64,000 nucleotides of DNA from Siphonodentalium dalli (lineage: Eukaryota; Mollusca; Scaphopoda; Gadilida; Siphonodentaliidae). Under the pieces are notes generated by a model. It saw nothing but the letters and a program-made list of their open reading frames with translations, was not told where the DNA came from and searched no databases. The position numbers and the translations under genes were made by a program. Shown here piece by piece: positions 12,601 through 27,600 of this stretch; the first letter of the stretch is position 1, and each line of letters begins with the position of its first letter. Where the stretch lies: positions 1,547,607 to 1,611,606 of the forward strand of contig CP136068.1 in the NCBI GenBank assembly GCA_032622095.1. Reading direction: 5' to 3'.

Positions 12601-15600
12601 ATTGTATAGGTATTGTAACTCCTACAGAATCTGCGTTGAATAGTGATACAAATCAAGCTTTTATAAATAAATGTTATGTGCAAAGCGCACCTGTTATAAT
12701 ATAGTTTCGGGTTTCGTTTGGAATTTCCGATTTTTACGACATCTCGGAAAGTAGTATGCCATACATAACTTCCGCAAATACAATTTGAAATATAAATGGT
12801 ATTAAGTTAGTTGAAGGAATAAGAACATATAAAGATTGGTATGCATCTAATGTCGCAGACACAACCACCGCGAGCGAGTTGTTTATTCAGTTTGCGTCCG
12901 GTAAAATGGATGGGTCTGAACCGATTGATGTTACTTCCGCAATTTCCATTCATGCTGGGAGAACGAAAATGGATGTTACCCGATGTGACCCTTGTACAAA
13001 CATTGGAGATATTGTATCGGGTCTCGGGCCTTTCATGGAATTCAACCACATAAACAATAACGAGTCAAGTTCCGACAGTTCAAGTGCCAAAGTAAATGCT
13101 TTTACAATTTTATTGCCCGCCTCTTCAAAGACACAACACCTACCCACCAAGTATAACAACCCCCCAAATGACAAGCTGAGGTTGTACAATGACATTATTT
13201 CTGTTTGAGAATAATTGTATGTGTTCCAAGGAAAATTAAAAGAGGTGTGCACTCGATTGCTAGCATACCCCACCGTGGCAAATTCAACCTGCATTATCCG
13301 TAAACCCAACAAACAAGATTTTTAACTTTAAAGAAAAATTCGGACTAATAATATCGATATGGTGTCACAATTATTAAAGTTATTAAGTCGGACAGAATTT
13401 TCTAAGTCAAAATAAGTCGAAAATGAAGTGTAATATTACGAAAAACAGTCTGAGCCAATCCCTAGCCGCAACATGTAGAGAGGATATTGTGAGAACCATG
13501 TATACCAAAAATTATTGAAATCGGTTCATATTTGTTAAAGTTATTAAGTCGGACAGAATTTTCTAAGTCAAAATAAGTCGAAAATGAGGCGTAACTTTAA
13601 AAAAAAGTCGGACCGAACCACAATTAGCATCATGCGGAGAGGCAGTCCTAAGGAGATAGCATACAAAAAACTATTGAAATCGGTTCATAGTTGTTCGAGT
13701 TATGAGGTCGGACCGAGTTATGAGGTCGGACGGACGGACGGACAGACAAACAGAGGGAGAAAGCGTGACGGATGGACTCAGTCAATCCAGTATACCCCCC
13801 ACTTTCGAAGAAAATGAACTAAAAAAGAACTGCTGATAGGAGCTAGACTTCAGGAACACATAAAGTAACTACATTAACCCTTTACCCAACAGAACGGCCC
13901 TGTGCCAATGCATTCTCTTATATATGCGAGTCGACCATAGGTCGCCTCGCATATATAAGAGAATGCATTGGCTTAACACATTAAAAATTATAAAATTGTT
14001 AAAGAATGTAAGAAAAAATGGTAAAAAGTGCTAAAAAAAAGATTTTTTTAGGCCAATGCATTCTCTTATATATGCGAGGCGACCTATGGTCGACTCGCAT
14101 ATATAAGAGAATGCATTGGCACAGGGCATAACTGTAACCATCACAATGTGGTCAATGAGCCGGTTCCAATGATATCCATATTTGTATGGTTCTATTGAGA
14201 CAGACCGAAGATATTTTAGGCTGTTGAAGCTTTATTTGGCCGGTTTTGGCCGGTTTGTTGGGTAAAGGGATAAATTAGTGCCAATCACAAACCCTGTGTA
14301 CCCTTCAGCACATTTTTCAAAACCTGTGCACCCTTCAGCACATTTTTTGGCGAGAGTGACCCCTTCAGCCATAGTAGAGTGGTGGTTAACAATTAAAATT
14401 GTGTTCACTTGACTTTACTCTGCTATATTAATCATCAACAACTGTCAGAAGGGGAGAATATATATTTTAATAGAAACAATGTAGTTTTAGTTCAGACATG
14501 GGCCACCTGAATGGCCAGATATAGTATTTTAATACTAGTAATACATACAACAGTTAAATTCAAGAAACAAGTTTAGTAAATATGTCTATGCATAAATATA
14601 TGATGACTTTTGGTGACTGTTGTACACTATCCCTAAAATAAAAAATAAATAATAAAATTTGCACCCGATGAGAATCTAGGTATTAATTTTTTATGGCCTA
14701 ATGGAAGGAATACTTACATGCCAGCGCCCTGTTATTATAAGTCGCCGGAGTTGGCAAGATGCTCAAACTTCTGGTGTAATAAACTATTGCTTCATCAAAA
14801 TCATTTGAGTTAATTGCCTGAAAAAAAAAGAAACTTAGTTCAGTAAATGGAAAACAGAACAGTAACTTATTTAATAACTAGGACTCTGTGTCAAACCGAA
14901 AGTCGAAAAGGATCATAACTCTGGTAAAAATAGGCGGACCAAACCCAAATTCATATTTGGACCTGTATTTTCATGTGGGTAAATCCACATTCAAAATATA
15001 TGAAAACAATCGGAATATCTAAAAATAAAGTTATCATCCGGAAACCATCTGGGAAGGATGGACACCCGCGATTCTATAGTACCACAAAGAAAACAATTTC
15101 GGGCAACAAAAAAGTCGGACAGACGTCAGAATAGCAGGTGCACAGGTTCCCATAGTACTAAATATCTGGGCCAAGTTTAAAAAAAATAATTACCAAAAAA
15201 TGTAGGAAAACGAGTTCAGACAAAATTTTGCCCAAAGACGGACGATCATGTCTATTCCAATACAGTAATGCCCTAAATAATCGACTCCTTCACCAAATGG
15301 ATGGTGCTGGTAATTTCAAAATAGTGCCTGTCAAATTTTCAGATGTACTGTATGAGACAGTATTTAAATTTCAAATCAACTCATTATTTGACAATGATGT
15401 GCACATTTTAGTGAGCCACCCAGGAAAAACCTATGTTTTTTTTTCTTCCAAAAGTTCCAAAACTTTACGTCGATTAATAAATACACATGCAATTCACAAA
15501 CGAGATAATTATATTCCCTCTGAATTGATCTGAAATTAAAAAAGAACTATTTTTTACTTTCAATGTCCGATTTGGCCTGTAGTGGCTCCTTGGATGTACC

Positions 15601-18600
15601 CAAACATATACAGATTGTTTAAAATAGTAATAACCCTTTACCCAACAAAACGCCCAGAAAAATAGCCCAAATGAAGCTGCAACAGCCTAAATTATCTTGG
15701 GTCTGTCTCAATAGAACCATACAAATATGGATATCATTGGAACCGGCTCATTGACCACATTGTGATAGTTAGTTATGCCCTGTGCCAAATCATTCTCTCA
15801 TATATGCGAGTCGACCATAGGTCGCCTCGAATATATAAGAGAATGCATTGGCCTAAAAAAAATCATTTTTTAACACTTTTTACCATATTTTCTTACATTC
15901 TTTAACAATTTTATAATTTTTTCTTACATTTTTTAACAATTTTTATAATATTTTTCTACATTCTTTGACAATTTTATCATTTTTAATATGTGTTAAGCCA
16001 ATGCATTCTCTTATATATGCGAGGCGACCTATGGTCAACTCGCATATTTAGAGAATGCATTGGCACAGGGCCGTTTTGTTGGGTAAAGGGTTAAATCAGG
16101 CCAGATTTACTAGATATATGCTTGGTTGCTACTGGCTTCATTCCCCAAATCTCAAGTGGACATTGTTGATAGATACCTCATTTCCTTTCTCCTTTTCTTT
16201 GTTCGCTTTCATACATTTCTCTTCTTCAGACGCTGAGGCTAAAATCATAAAAAAATAGAAACTTATGCCAAATAAAATAAAAGCTGCTCGGTCAAATATT
16301 CCCTGAAAAAGTAGATTTATGGAACACAGTCTTTTTAGAAACAAGAAAATTGAGTTTTCTAAATTTTTCTAAGTTAAAATAACAAGAAATAAAAAAATTT
16401 AATTCTGGAAACGAAAGTAATCAGTAAATTTACGAGTAAAGTTAACAAGGAACATAACTCTGACAAAATCCATCAATCAAGTTTGACATCAATGATCTGT
16501 AAACTACCCTTATGGTGCGGCATTAAAGATCTTGTTCCAGTGCATTATCTTAAATATGGAAGTCTCCCATAGGGGGCCTCATATATATAAGAGAATGCAC
16601 TGGCTTACAAGATCAAGGTAAATATTGTTACGCCAATGTATTCTCTTATATATATGAGGCTTCCTATGGGACTCACATATCTTTGAGAATGCATTGGCAC
16701 AGGGTTTTCGTAAAATTTCTGGAAGCTCCAAGCATAGAAGAAGGGTTAAACTACCCTTATGGAGCCCCTCACAGATACGAGCAGACGACACTCAGCAATA
16801 CAAGCTGCCACCTGTATGGGGCTCCCAACAGGAAGCTCCAATCATGGAAGGGTTATTGTTAACAATACTCACATGAGAAATTAATCTGCTCCTGAATGTC
16901 TGCCAGTTTCTTTGGATCTCGGAAAATGTTTTTGGACTCTTTCTTTTTATCATCATCGTCATCTATCTTCTCTAGTTCTTTATCAATATCAACTCTACAA
17001 TAGACAGTAACGGAGAACTATTGATCCAGATAAAAAGGCAACTACAATATAATAGCCTGGTTTACAAACATTTGGGTTGGAAAAAATTAGACAAGTGCAC
17101 CGCTGGGCGGAGGTAACGCCCCCGACTGTACAATCAGAGAAACTTTCTGGTTAAGCGCTATAAAAATGCCACATGTTGTTCTATATTAGCTTCAAATTTG
17201 GTCTGGTGCCACAAAAATAGAAGGAAAACTGAATTTTCCACAAAAAAAAAATTGAAATTTTTAAGTCGAAAAAGGGTCATAACTCTCACAAAAATTATCC
17301 GATTGAACCGAAATTTTACCTTGATCTGTACTGCGATATTGGTAATACACAAAATGAAAGTGTCAATGACACTGTAGCTCAACTTGGAAAGGGAATAATT
17401 TAATGTATTACAGTCAATGGAGCGATTAGGAATGTGGAAAGTTGAATATATGTCTAATACTAGTTTATCGACATGAAGATATATATAAAATCTAAGATGG
17501 TTGCTGGCGGCTATGTTTTTTAATAAAATTAAAAAGCATTTGATAGCTTTAGTCATGCAAATAGTAAAATGCAAGATGGCTGCCAGCGACCATGTTTTTT
17601 GGCCAAATAACCCCAAAATGACTTGTTCCCATCTACATTCCAATTTCAACAGCCATGACAAATTTTATGATGATCAGACTAAAGGTATGACATGTAACCC
17701 GTGCTAAAGGATTTAGTCATACAAAGAGTAAAATCCAAGATGGCTGCTGGCGACCATGTTTTTTGGCCAAATGACCCCAAAATTTCTCGTTCCCATCTAC
17801 ATGTCAATATTAACATCCATGACAAATTTCATGATAATCAGACAAACAGTACGACATGCCCAACTTGTATATCATAGAACTGTTTTTGTCCTATGATCTC
17901 AAACAAGATTACATCAAAGAGTGTATTCAACTTAGTCAAGAATCTATAAAGGATTACAGGTAATTTTTACAAGTTTTTAGAAGCAAGCATCTCAGATGGC
18001 CCCTTGCGACAATGCTTCATCATTAACTGCCAATACAGTCATATGAACACAGCAGTGTTGCTAAAGCGCATTCTCATCACCGAAGCTGTCAATTTTTTTT
18101 TAAGAATATATACCATCTTAAGTTTTGCAGTCAACGCGCACACACTGAAAGACTGAAGAGGCTAAATATACCAACATTGAATTACAGAAGAATAAGAGTA
18201 GACATGATAGAATGATTCCAGATATTTAACACCTATGATCCGGAAGTAAATGTCATACTAAAAAGAAGTACCAAACTCAGAACCAGAGGGCATAATTACA
18301 AGCTATTTCTGGAAGGGGCTTAACACATATTAAAAATGATAAAATTGTCAAAGAATGTAAAAATATATTATAAAAATTGTTCAAAAATGTGAGAAAAAAT
18401 TATAAAATTGTTCAAGAATGTAAGAAATGAAAGTGTCAATGACACTGTAGCTCAACTTAGGTAGGGGAATAATTTAATGGTTGACAGTAAATGGAGGAAT
18501 AGGAAAGGTGCTAATTGAAATGTCTAAGTAAGACAATATGTACATGTCAATATCAACATTCATGACAGGTTTCATAATGATCGGATCAGGGATGTGGTGA

Positions 18601-21600
18601 TTATGGTGTGCCCAAGGATTTAGTGATGCAAAGAGTAAATTCTAAAATGGCCACCGGCAGCCATGTTTTTTCCGAATTACCCCAAAATGACCTGTTCCCA
18701 TCTACAGCCTTTACAAATCTCATAATGATCTAATCAAAGGTACGACCTGTAGCCTGTGCCAAAGGATTTAGTCATGCAAAGAGTAAAATCCAAGATGGCT
18801 GCTGGCGGCCATGTTTTTCGGCCGAACGACCCCAAAATGAGTCGTTTCCCATCTACATGTCATTGTTAACATCCATGACAAATTTCATGAAGTTCTGACA
18901 AAAGCTACGACCTGTAGCCCGCGCCAAAGGATTTAGTCATGCAAAGAGTAAAATCCAATATGGCTGCTGGCGGACATTATTTTAGCCAAACGACCCCAAA
19001 ATCACTCGTTCCCATCTACATGTTAATATTAACATCCATGACAAATTTCATGATGATCAGACGAACAGTACGACCTGTAGCCCGCGCCAATGGATTGAAT
19101 TTTGAAATCCAAGATGGCTGCCAGCAGCCATGTTTTTTGGCCGTATGACCCCAAAATGACTCGTTCCCATCTACATGTCAACATTCATGACAAATTTCAT
19201 AAAGATCAGACCAAAGGTACGACCTGTAGCCCGCGCCAAAGGAAATTGTTGACGGACACACGGACGACGGACGCCAAACCATGGCAATAGCTCAAACTTA
19301 CAAAGTAAGTTGAGCTAAAAATGGTAACAAGTGTTTTAAAATTTTAAAGAATTTTTTTAGGCCAATGCATTCTCTTATATATGCGAGGCGACCTATGGTC
19401 GACTCGCATATATAAGAGAATGCATTGGCACAGGGCATAACTGTAACCATCACAATGTGGTCAATGAACCGGTTCCAATGATATCCATATGTGTATGGTG
19501 TTATTGAGATATACCGAAGATATTTTAGGCTGCTGAAACTTTATTTGGGCGTTTTGTTGGGTAAAGGGTTAATTCATTCAAAAACAAATTGGATTACCAT
19601 TGGCAGGATAAAGAAATTAAATTAAGTTTCAAGGCCGAGTTGTATTTGACAGACTGATACAATCAGTCAAAAAACAAAATACAAATTCAGGAGAGTTCGG
19701 AGAAATAGAAGAATGAGAGGTGGATAGTGGCATCTTTAGAAGCCAGCGTCCACTAACTACATAAGGTTACATGAATTTAGCACTGGATAACTAGTTACAA
19801 AAGAGTTGACAGTTTTTAGAAGATAGCATCTCAGATGGCCCCTTGCGACAAAGCCTCATCATTAACTGCCAATACAGTCATATGAACACAGCAGTGTTGC
19901 TAAAGCGCATTCTCATCACCGAAGCTGTCAAAAGAATTCAAGAATTTATACCATATCAATTTAACATGTCTCAAGTATTGAGTTCACCTCGATTTTTGTA
20001 GTCAACTCACATTCTATGTCAGAAAATTTAAAGAAATACAGGTAGGCTTAAAAACACCCTCCAGGATTATTTTTATTTCACTAATATTTCTTCAATATAA
20101 ATATATAAAAAAGATTGTAATACATTCTAACAAGTATATATTTGCAGGTGCATGTTCTTATGCTCAATCTGTTAATTTATTCAGTAGAAACTAAATAATA
20201 ACCAATGTAGGTTAATTACAACCAATGTAGATTATGCAAAAGATAGCTTGGAATCCCAAATATAAAATGTTAAAGTTAGCACAAGAAATAACTCACTACA
20301 AAAGAATGAAATATTCAGCAGTTTTTAAGTTATAACACCTGGAATCCTATGAAGAGACAAAAGTTTTTAGAAGATAGCATCTCAGATGGCCCCTTGCGAC
20401 AAAGCCTCATCATCAACTGCCAATACAGTCATATGAACACAGCAGTGTTGCTAAAGCGCATTCTCATCACCGAAGCTGTCAAAAGTCAAGATTTTATACC
20501 ATCTCAAGTTTTGCAGTCAACACGCACACTATATCATAAAATATGTTGAAAAATTTGTATGTCTAAAAAGAGAATATTCTGACATCAAACATGCTAAATT
20601 TATATGACTGTAGAAACTAATCAAAGGCTAAGTTTGTTTGTAAACAATAACCTGCAGCAACCCTACATAGAAACTGTATGATTTGGCCCGTCGGATAACT
20701 AGTTAGGCCAAAACAAATAAAACTAGAGATGGGCTTGTCCCATATGGGACTAAGTAATACCCCCCGTATTCAAAATGTTATTTGAGTGAAGTAGCCATTA
20801 CCATATATTGGGCACTGAATTTATGTTAACATATATCCCCAACCCTAAACCCCTTAACCCTAACCCCTAACCCTAATCATAACTCCACAAAAAAAAGTCA
20901 GACAGACATCATAATCTCAAGTGCACAGGATCCCATGTTACTAAATATCTGTGCCAAGATTAAAAAACATTGACCTAAAAATGTAGAAATAAAAGCTCGG
21001 ACAAAATTATGCATTTTGCAAAAAACTGTATAAGTCGAAAAAGAGAGATAACTCCACCAAAAAATGTCGCACAGACGTCATAATCGCATGTGCACAGGTT
21101 CCCATGGAACTAAATATCTGTGCCAAGTTTTAAACAAATTGACCTAAAAATGTAGGAATAAAAGCTCGGACAAAATTATACATGTTGTGAAAATGTTCTA
21201 AGTCGAAAAATGGGGGATATCTCCTCCAAAAAAAAGTATGACAGACGTCATAATCGCAGGTGCACAGGTTCCCATGGTGGTTGATGTCTGTGCCAAGTTT
21301 CACGGAAATTGATAAAAAAACTACTGAGAAAAAGTCTGGACAAATTTGTGTCCACGGACAGACAGACGGAAAGACAGACAAGCTGATACCAGTATACCCC
21401 CCCCCCCCACAACTCGTTGCGGGGGGGTATAATTATTTGAGTCTCAGACACCGCCGTATTGAATATTTTGTGCTGTGTTTGTCAAATTTATTGCGGGTGA
21501 CACGAGGCATAACTGTTCACACTCACTGCCAACTATGAGTTATCTCATATTTTTTGCACGTAATACAACTGTCAAGTTTTGGGGTCACCTCAATTTTTGC

Positions 21601-24600
21601 AGTCAACTCACAATCTATATCAGAAAATTTAAAGAACTAGGCCTCCAGGATTATTTTTATTTCAACACAGTCATATGAACACAGCAGTGTTTTATTAGAT
21701 AGCATCTCAGATGGCCCCTTGCGACAAAGCCTCATCATTAACTGCCAATACAGTCATATGAACATAGCAGTGTTGCTAAAGCGCATTCTCATCACTGAAG
21801 CTGTCAAATGTCAAGATTTTATACCATCTCAAGTTTTGCAGTCAACACGCACACTGTATCATCAAATACGTTGAATTTTTTTTATTAATGTCTAAAAGAG
21901 AATATTCGGACATAAAACATGCTAAATTTATATGACCGTAGAAACTAATCAAAAACTAAGTTTGTTTGCAAACAATAACCTGCAGCAACCCTACATAGAA
22001 ACTGTATGATTTGGCCCATCGGATAACTAGTTAGGCCAAAACAAATAAAACTAGAGATGGGCTTGTCCCAGATGGGACTAAGTAATACCCCCCGTATTCA
22101 AAATGTTATTTGAGTGAAGTAGCCATTAACATATATTGGGCACGAATTTATGTCAACAGGTATCCCTAACCCTAAACCCCTTAACCCTAACAGCTAACCC
22201 TAATCATAACTCCACAAAAAAAAGTCAGACAGATCATCATAATCGCAAGTGCACAGGTTCCCATGGTACTAAATATCATTGCCAAGTTTAAAAAACAGTG
22301 ACCTAAAAATGTAGAAATAAAAGCTTGGACAAAATTATGCATTTTGCAAAAAACTGTATAAGTCGAAAAAGAGAGATAACTCCACCAAAAAATGTCGCAC
22401 AGACGTCATAATCGCATGTGCACAGGTTCCCATGGAACTAAATATCTGTGCCAAGTTTTAAACAAATTGACCTAAAAATGTAGGAATAAAAGCTCGGACA
22501 AAATTATACATATTGTGAAAATGTTCTAAGTCGAAAAATGGGGGATATCTCCTCCAAAAAAAAGTCTGACAGACGTCATAATCGCAGGTGCACAGGTTCC
22601 CATGGTGGTTGATGTCTGTGCCAAGTTTCACGGAAATTGATAAAAAAACGACTGAGAAAAAGTCATGACAAATTTGTGTCTACGGACAGACAGACGGACA
22701 GACAAGCTGATACCAGTATACACCCCCCCCCCCCCTTATTTGAGTCCAGACACCGCCGTATTGAATATTTTGTGCTGTGTCTGTCAAATTTATTGGGGGA
22801 GACACGAGGCATAACTGTTCACACTCACTGCCAACTATGAGTTATCTCATATTTTTTTCACGTAATACAACTCAAGTTTTGGGGTCACCTCAATTTTTGC
22901 AGTCAACTCACAATCTATATCAGAAAATTTAAAGAACTAGGCCTCCAGGATTATTTTTATTTCAACAGTCATATGAACACAGCAGTGTTTTATTTGATAG
23001 CATCTCAGATGGCCCCTTGCGACAAAGCCTCATCATTAACTGCCAATACAGTCATATGAACATAGCAGTGTTGCTAAAGCGCATTCTCATCACCGAAGCT
23101 GTCAAATGTAAAGATTTTATACCATCTCAAGTTTTGCAGTCAACAACACGCACACTGTATCATCAAATATGTTGAAAATTTTGTATTAATGTCTAAAAGA
23201 GAATATTCGGACATAAAACATGCTAAATTTATATGACCGTAGAAACTAATCAAAAACTAAGTTTGTTTGCAAACAATAACCTGCAGCAACCCTACATAGA
23301 AACTGTATGATTTGGCCCATCGGATAACTAGTTAGGCCAAAACAAATAAAACTAGAGATGGGCTTGTCCCAGATGGGACTAAGTAATACCCCCCGTATTC
23401 AAAATGTTATTTGAGTGAAGTAGCCATTAACATATATTGGGCACGAATTTATGTCAACAGGTATCCCTAACCCTAAACCCCTTAACCCTAACACCTAACC
23501 CTAATCATAACTCCACAAAAAAAAGTCAGACAGATCATCATAATCGCAAGTGCACAGGTTCCCATGGTACTAAATAGCATTGCCAAGTTTAAAAAACAGT
23601 GACCTAAAAATGTAGAAATAAAAGCTCGGACAAAATTATGCATTTTGCAAAAAACTGTATAAGTCGAAAAAGAGAGATAACTCCACCAAAAAATGTCGCA
23701 CAGACGTCATAATCGCATGTGCACAGGTTCCCATGGAACTAAATATCTGTGCCAAGTTTTAAACAAATTGACCTAAAAATGTAGGAATAAAAGCTCGGAC
23801 AAAATTATACATATTGTGAAAATGTTCTAAGTCGAAAAATGGGGGATATCTCCTCCAAAAAAAAGTCTGACAGACGTCATAATCGCAGGTGCACAGGTTC
23901 CCATGGTGGTTGATGTCTGTGCCAAGTTTCACGGAAATTGATAAAAAAAACGACTGAGAAAAAGTCTTGACAAATTTGTGTCCACGGACAGACAGACGGA
24001 AAGACAGACAAGCTGATACCAGTATACCCCCCCCCCCCCCCCCCCCCCAGTATAATTATTTGAGTCTCAGACACCGCCGTATTGAATATTTTGTGCTGTG
24101 TTTGTCAAATTTATTGGGGGTGACACGAGGCATAACTGTTCACACTCACTGCCAACTATGAGTTATCTCATATTTGTTTCACGTAATACAACTGTCAAGT
24201 TTTGGGGTCACCTCAATTTTTGCAGTCAACTCACAATCTATATCAGAAAATTTAAAGAACTAGGCCTCCAGGATTATTTTTATTTCAACACAGTCATATG
24301 AACACAGCAGTGTTTTATTTGATAGCATCTCAGATGGCCCCTTGCGACAAAGCCTCATCATTAACTGCCAATACAGTCATATGAACATAGCAGTGTTGCT
24401 AAAGCGCATTCTCATCATTGAGGCTAACCTGTCCCAATCAATAGGCTATTCTGAAAGTGCTTATAGGAAAGAAAGGAACTCGATGTGAGGAGTGAAAAAC
24501 CATCGAACAAATAACAGCCAACAATGTTCGCATCAGTATTTCGGGTAAGATTCGCTTACAGGACGATATCTGGAACAGAGTAATCGATGTCCCCAATCAA

Positions 24601-27600
24601 TACTGCAAATACCGTGGCTAGCATCACTAAATTCACCCTCTGGGGACCTCATTCTGCTGAGGCCCTCAACTGCTAGGATCAGATTGAAGTTACCCAGTTG
24701 AAGTTGGTGATGTTCACCCATTGGGCACCTCAATTATGAATTTTATCTAATGTAACTAGATAATGTAACTAAAAATGTTAATTTGAGACTATAGATACTT
24801 CCCAGAAGATGAGGCCTAAGCCAGGGTTTCCGTTAGTACGGCTCAGCGTCCGTAGGACGGCCTCATTCCCCTCGCAGATTATCTGTTTGGTTCATACATA
24901 AATTATACCAAATGTCAGTCGCAATATGTCGTAAAAAAAAATTGATTGCAACGGGAGTTTGGGGGTTAAACAGAATACTGGTGAAATGCGTGTCAAATAG
25001 CGACGTTATATACAGCGTAATACATGTCGCGGTAACATCAAAGAAATTAAGCCGGACTGCTGAGTACGCATATTTTTGTGCACGGGATGAAACTACTCAT
25101 GCTCGAAAATCCCGTGATATCCTACGATTACATAATTTGATCAAAGTATGCGAATTTCTTAGTCGGGACATTTTTATGCACAGGATTTTCATGGATGAAA
25201 CTACTCCTTCTCCGAGATCCCGTGCTATCGTACGGTACATAATTAATGGGTCCCTCTGCAGAGTCCGTGAGGTTCAGAACAGAGTTTTAGCCAGCGTGTT
25301 ATAAAATATAATTTGACGGGAAATGTGAACATGTGCGTCGTTGATTATGCTTGGGGACCAAAGCGGGAGCCGCAGGACAACGCAACTATTATTTACCGTA
25401 CTTTGACTGTATCTCCGTATTGGGGAGGGGGTATGTGTTTGTCTTTATCCTCCATGTATGTAATATGGATCAAATGAATGGTGTTGTTAACTTGTCACTA
25501 TGAATTCCCACTATAGAGACTGATTTCGGGACAGGTTCCGTATTATTGTGAAATTGTGAAATAAATCACTTTGGGATTTTGTTGACTATGCATGGCAATA
25601 TACGCATAATAAGCAATTGCGGTCGTCGGTTTATGGACTAATAGAGACTATTGAACAAGCTACGCATTCCGAGTGAAAGATGTTGCTACCATTCGTATTC
25701 CGCCGCTATAAATATCTCCTGCAGACAAACCCTGCAGTATGACGTCACAGCGCACAAATAGTTTTACGATTGACAGCGTATATCCTAGCTGTCAGTTCCA
25801 TTTGCACAGAAGCTGCTTGAAATTCTAGGAAATACTTTTTTCAATTCTCCTTAATTGCTATCTATTATTGGTCAATGCATAGATGCTTTGTAGTGTTTAT
25901 ATTTATTATGCCTGTTGGAATCTTATTGTATAAATTTGTAATCACTAACTCATAGGTTGTTCATTAATATATAGTATTCAATCAGACGCAGTCTTACGTT
26001 CGTAACTAATTGATTATCTGGAGTCATTCTGGACACCATCAACAGAATTAAAGCACCCACGGAAATGATTGACTTGCGTAATATATACGTAGATTTGGGT
26101 TGCTTTGTGGGACTCTTAGGTGCAAGGAAATTGCTACTTTTCAGTGTCAAATAAAAAAAAATTCGCCCGACAGGACGAACCATGGTCGTCCCGTCGCGTT
26201 ATGTGTTTCCCCAATACGGACTCATTAATTCCCCCCTGGCGGAAACCCTGCCTAAGCAGAATGAGGTCTCCATGGGGTGAATTTGGTAATGCTAGCCCGC
26301 TATGCGGGATAGCATCACTAAATTCACCCTCTGGGGACCTCAATATGCAAATGACAGACACGCTATTTGCAGACTTGTTCCCAACATGCTAAACGTACTT
26401 ATCCCACTCCTTATAATCCCTCGGTGTCACTCGCTTTGTCTTCTTTTTCTTTGATGTGTCCTGAAAGCAAAGTAACACAAATTAATCAAAGGTTCAAAAG
26501 GTCAAAGGTATCGGAGTCAAAAGGCAATTATCCAGAACATTTTGATATCCTCATAGCAGATGTAAATCTTAAGAATTTGTATCAAATTTGCCGACACAGA
26601 CCTGAGATGTCAATATTCTATAGTATCAAATTGTTTCTGTTTGATTTTGATGCTCATGGTGGGTAATCACGTTGTTTCGATGCTCACGGTGGGGAATCGC
26701 GTGGTTTCGAGTTGATGAGTATCACGCATTCAAAATGACCGAGGCGATCGCAAACGTGACCAGAAAGGAGGAAAAATGTAATAATCTTGAATAATGATAT
26801 ATTACATAGTATTTTGGCAGCTATGAGCATATGATATACTATTTTGGCAGCTACAAGCATATGATATACTATTTTTCAAACAGACTGATAACTCATTTGT
26901 GTCCAAACTGACAGTTGTTTGCTCTAACATTCTGACCAAAGTTGTCAGTCGAAGGATTCTCTGAGATGTATGGACTTATGTATTCCACAAACTTCCGACT
27001 GGCAACTTATAGAAAACTACGGAGTTTTTTCCGAACAAATAAGGTATCAACTTGTTTTAAAATAAACTAGCATAACAGTCAAAATGCTATGTGCTATGTG
27101 TCTATTACTCATATATTATGTTTTGTGTCCGTTACTCATATATTATGTTTTGTGTCCGTTACACATATATTATGTTTTGTGTCAGTTACTCATATATTAT
27201 GTTTTGTGTCAGTTACTCATATATTATGTTTTGTGTCAGTTACTCATATATTATGTTTTGTGTCAGTTACTCATATATTATGTTTTGTGTCAGTTACTCA
27301 TATATTATGTTTTGTGTCCGTTACTCATATATTATGTTTTGTGTCCGTTACTCATATATTATGTTTTGTGTCCGTTACACATATATTATGTTTTGTGTCA
27401 GTTACTCATATATTATGTTTTGTGTCAGTTACTCATATATTATGTTTTGTGTCAGTTACTCATATATTATGTTTTGTGTCAGTTACTCATATATTGTGTT
27501 TTGTGTCAGTTACTCATATATTATGTTTTGTGTCAGTTACTCATATATTATGTTTTGTGTCAGTTACTCATATATTATGTTTTGTGTCAGTTACTCATAT

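Noticed and set aside
20837-20878. Chromosome end
   Set aside because: The CCCTAA tract is short, degenerate and repeated once per 1.3-kb unit, with gene sequence on both sides.
24912-25304. 130-codon ORF inside the hAT-like element
   Set aside because: It spans a diverged internal duplication and shows no transposase or zinc-finger motif.
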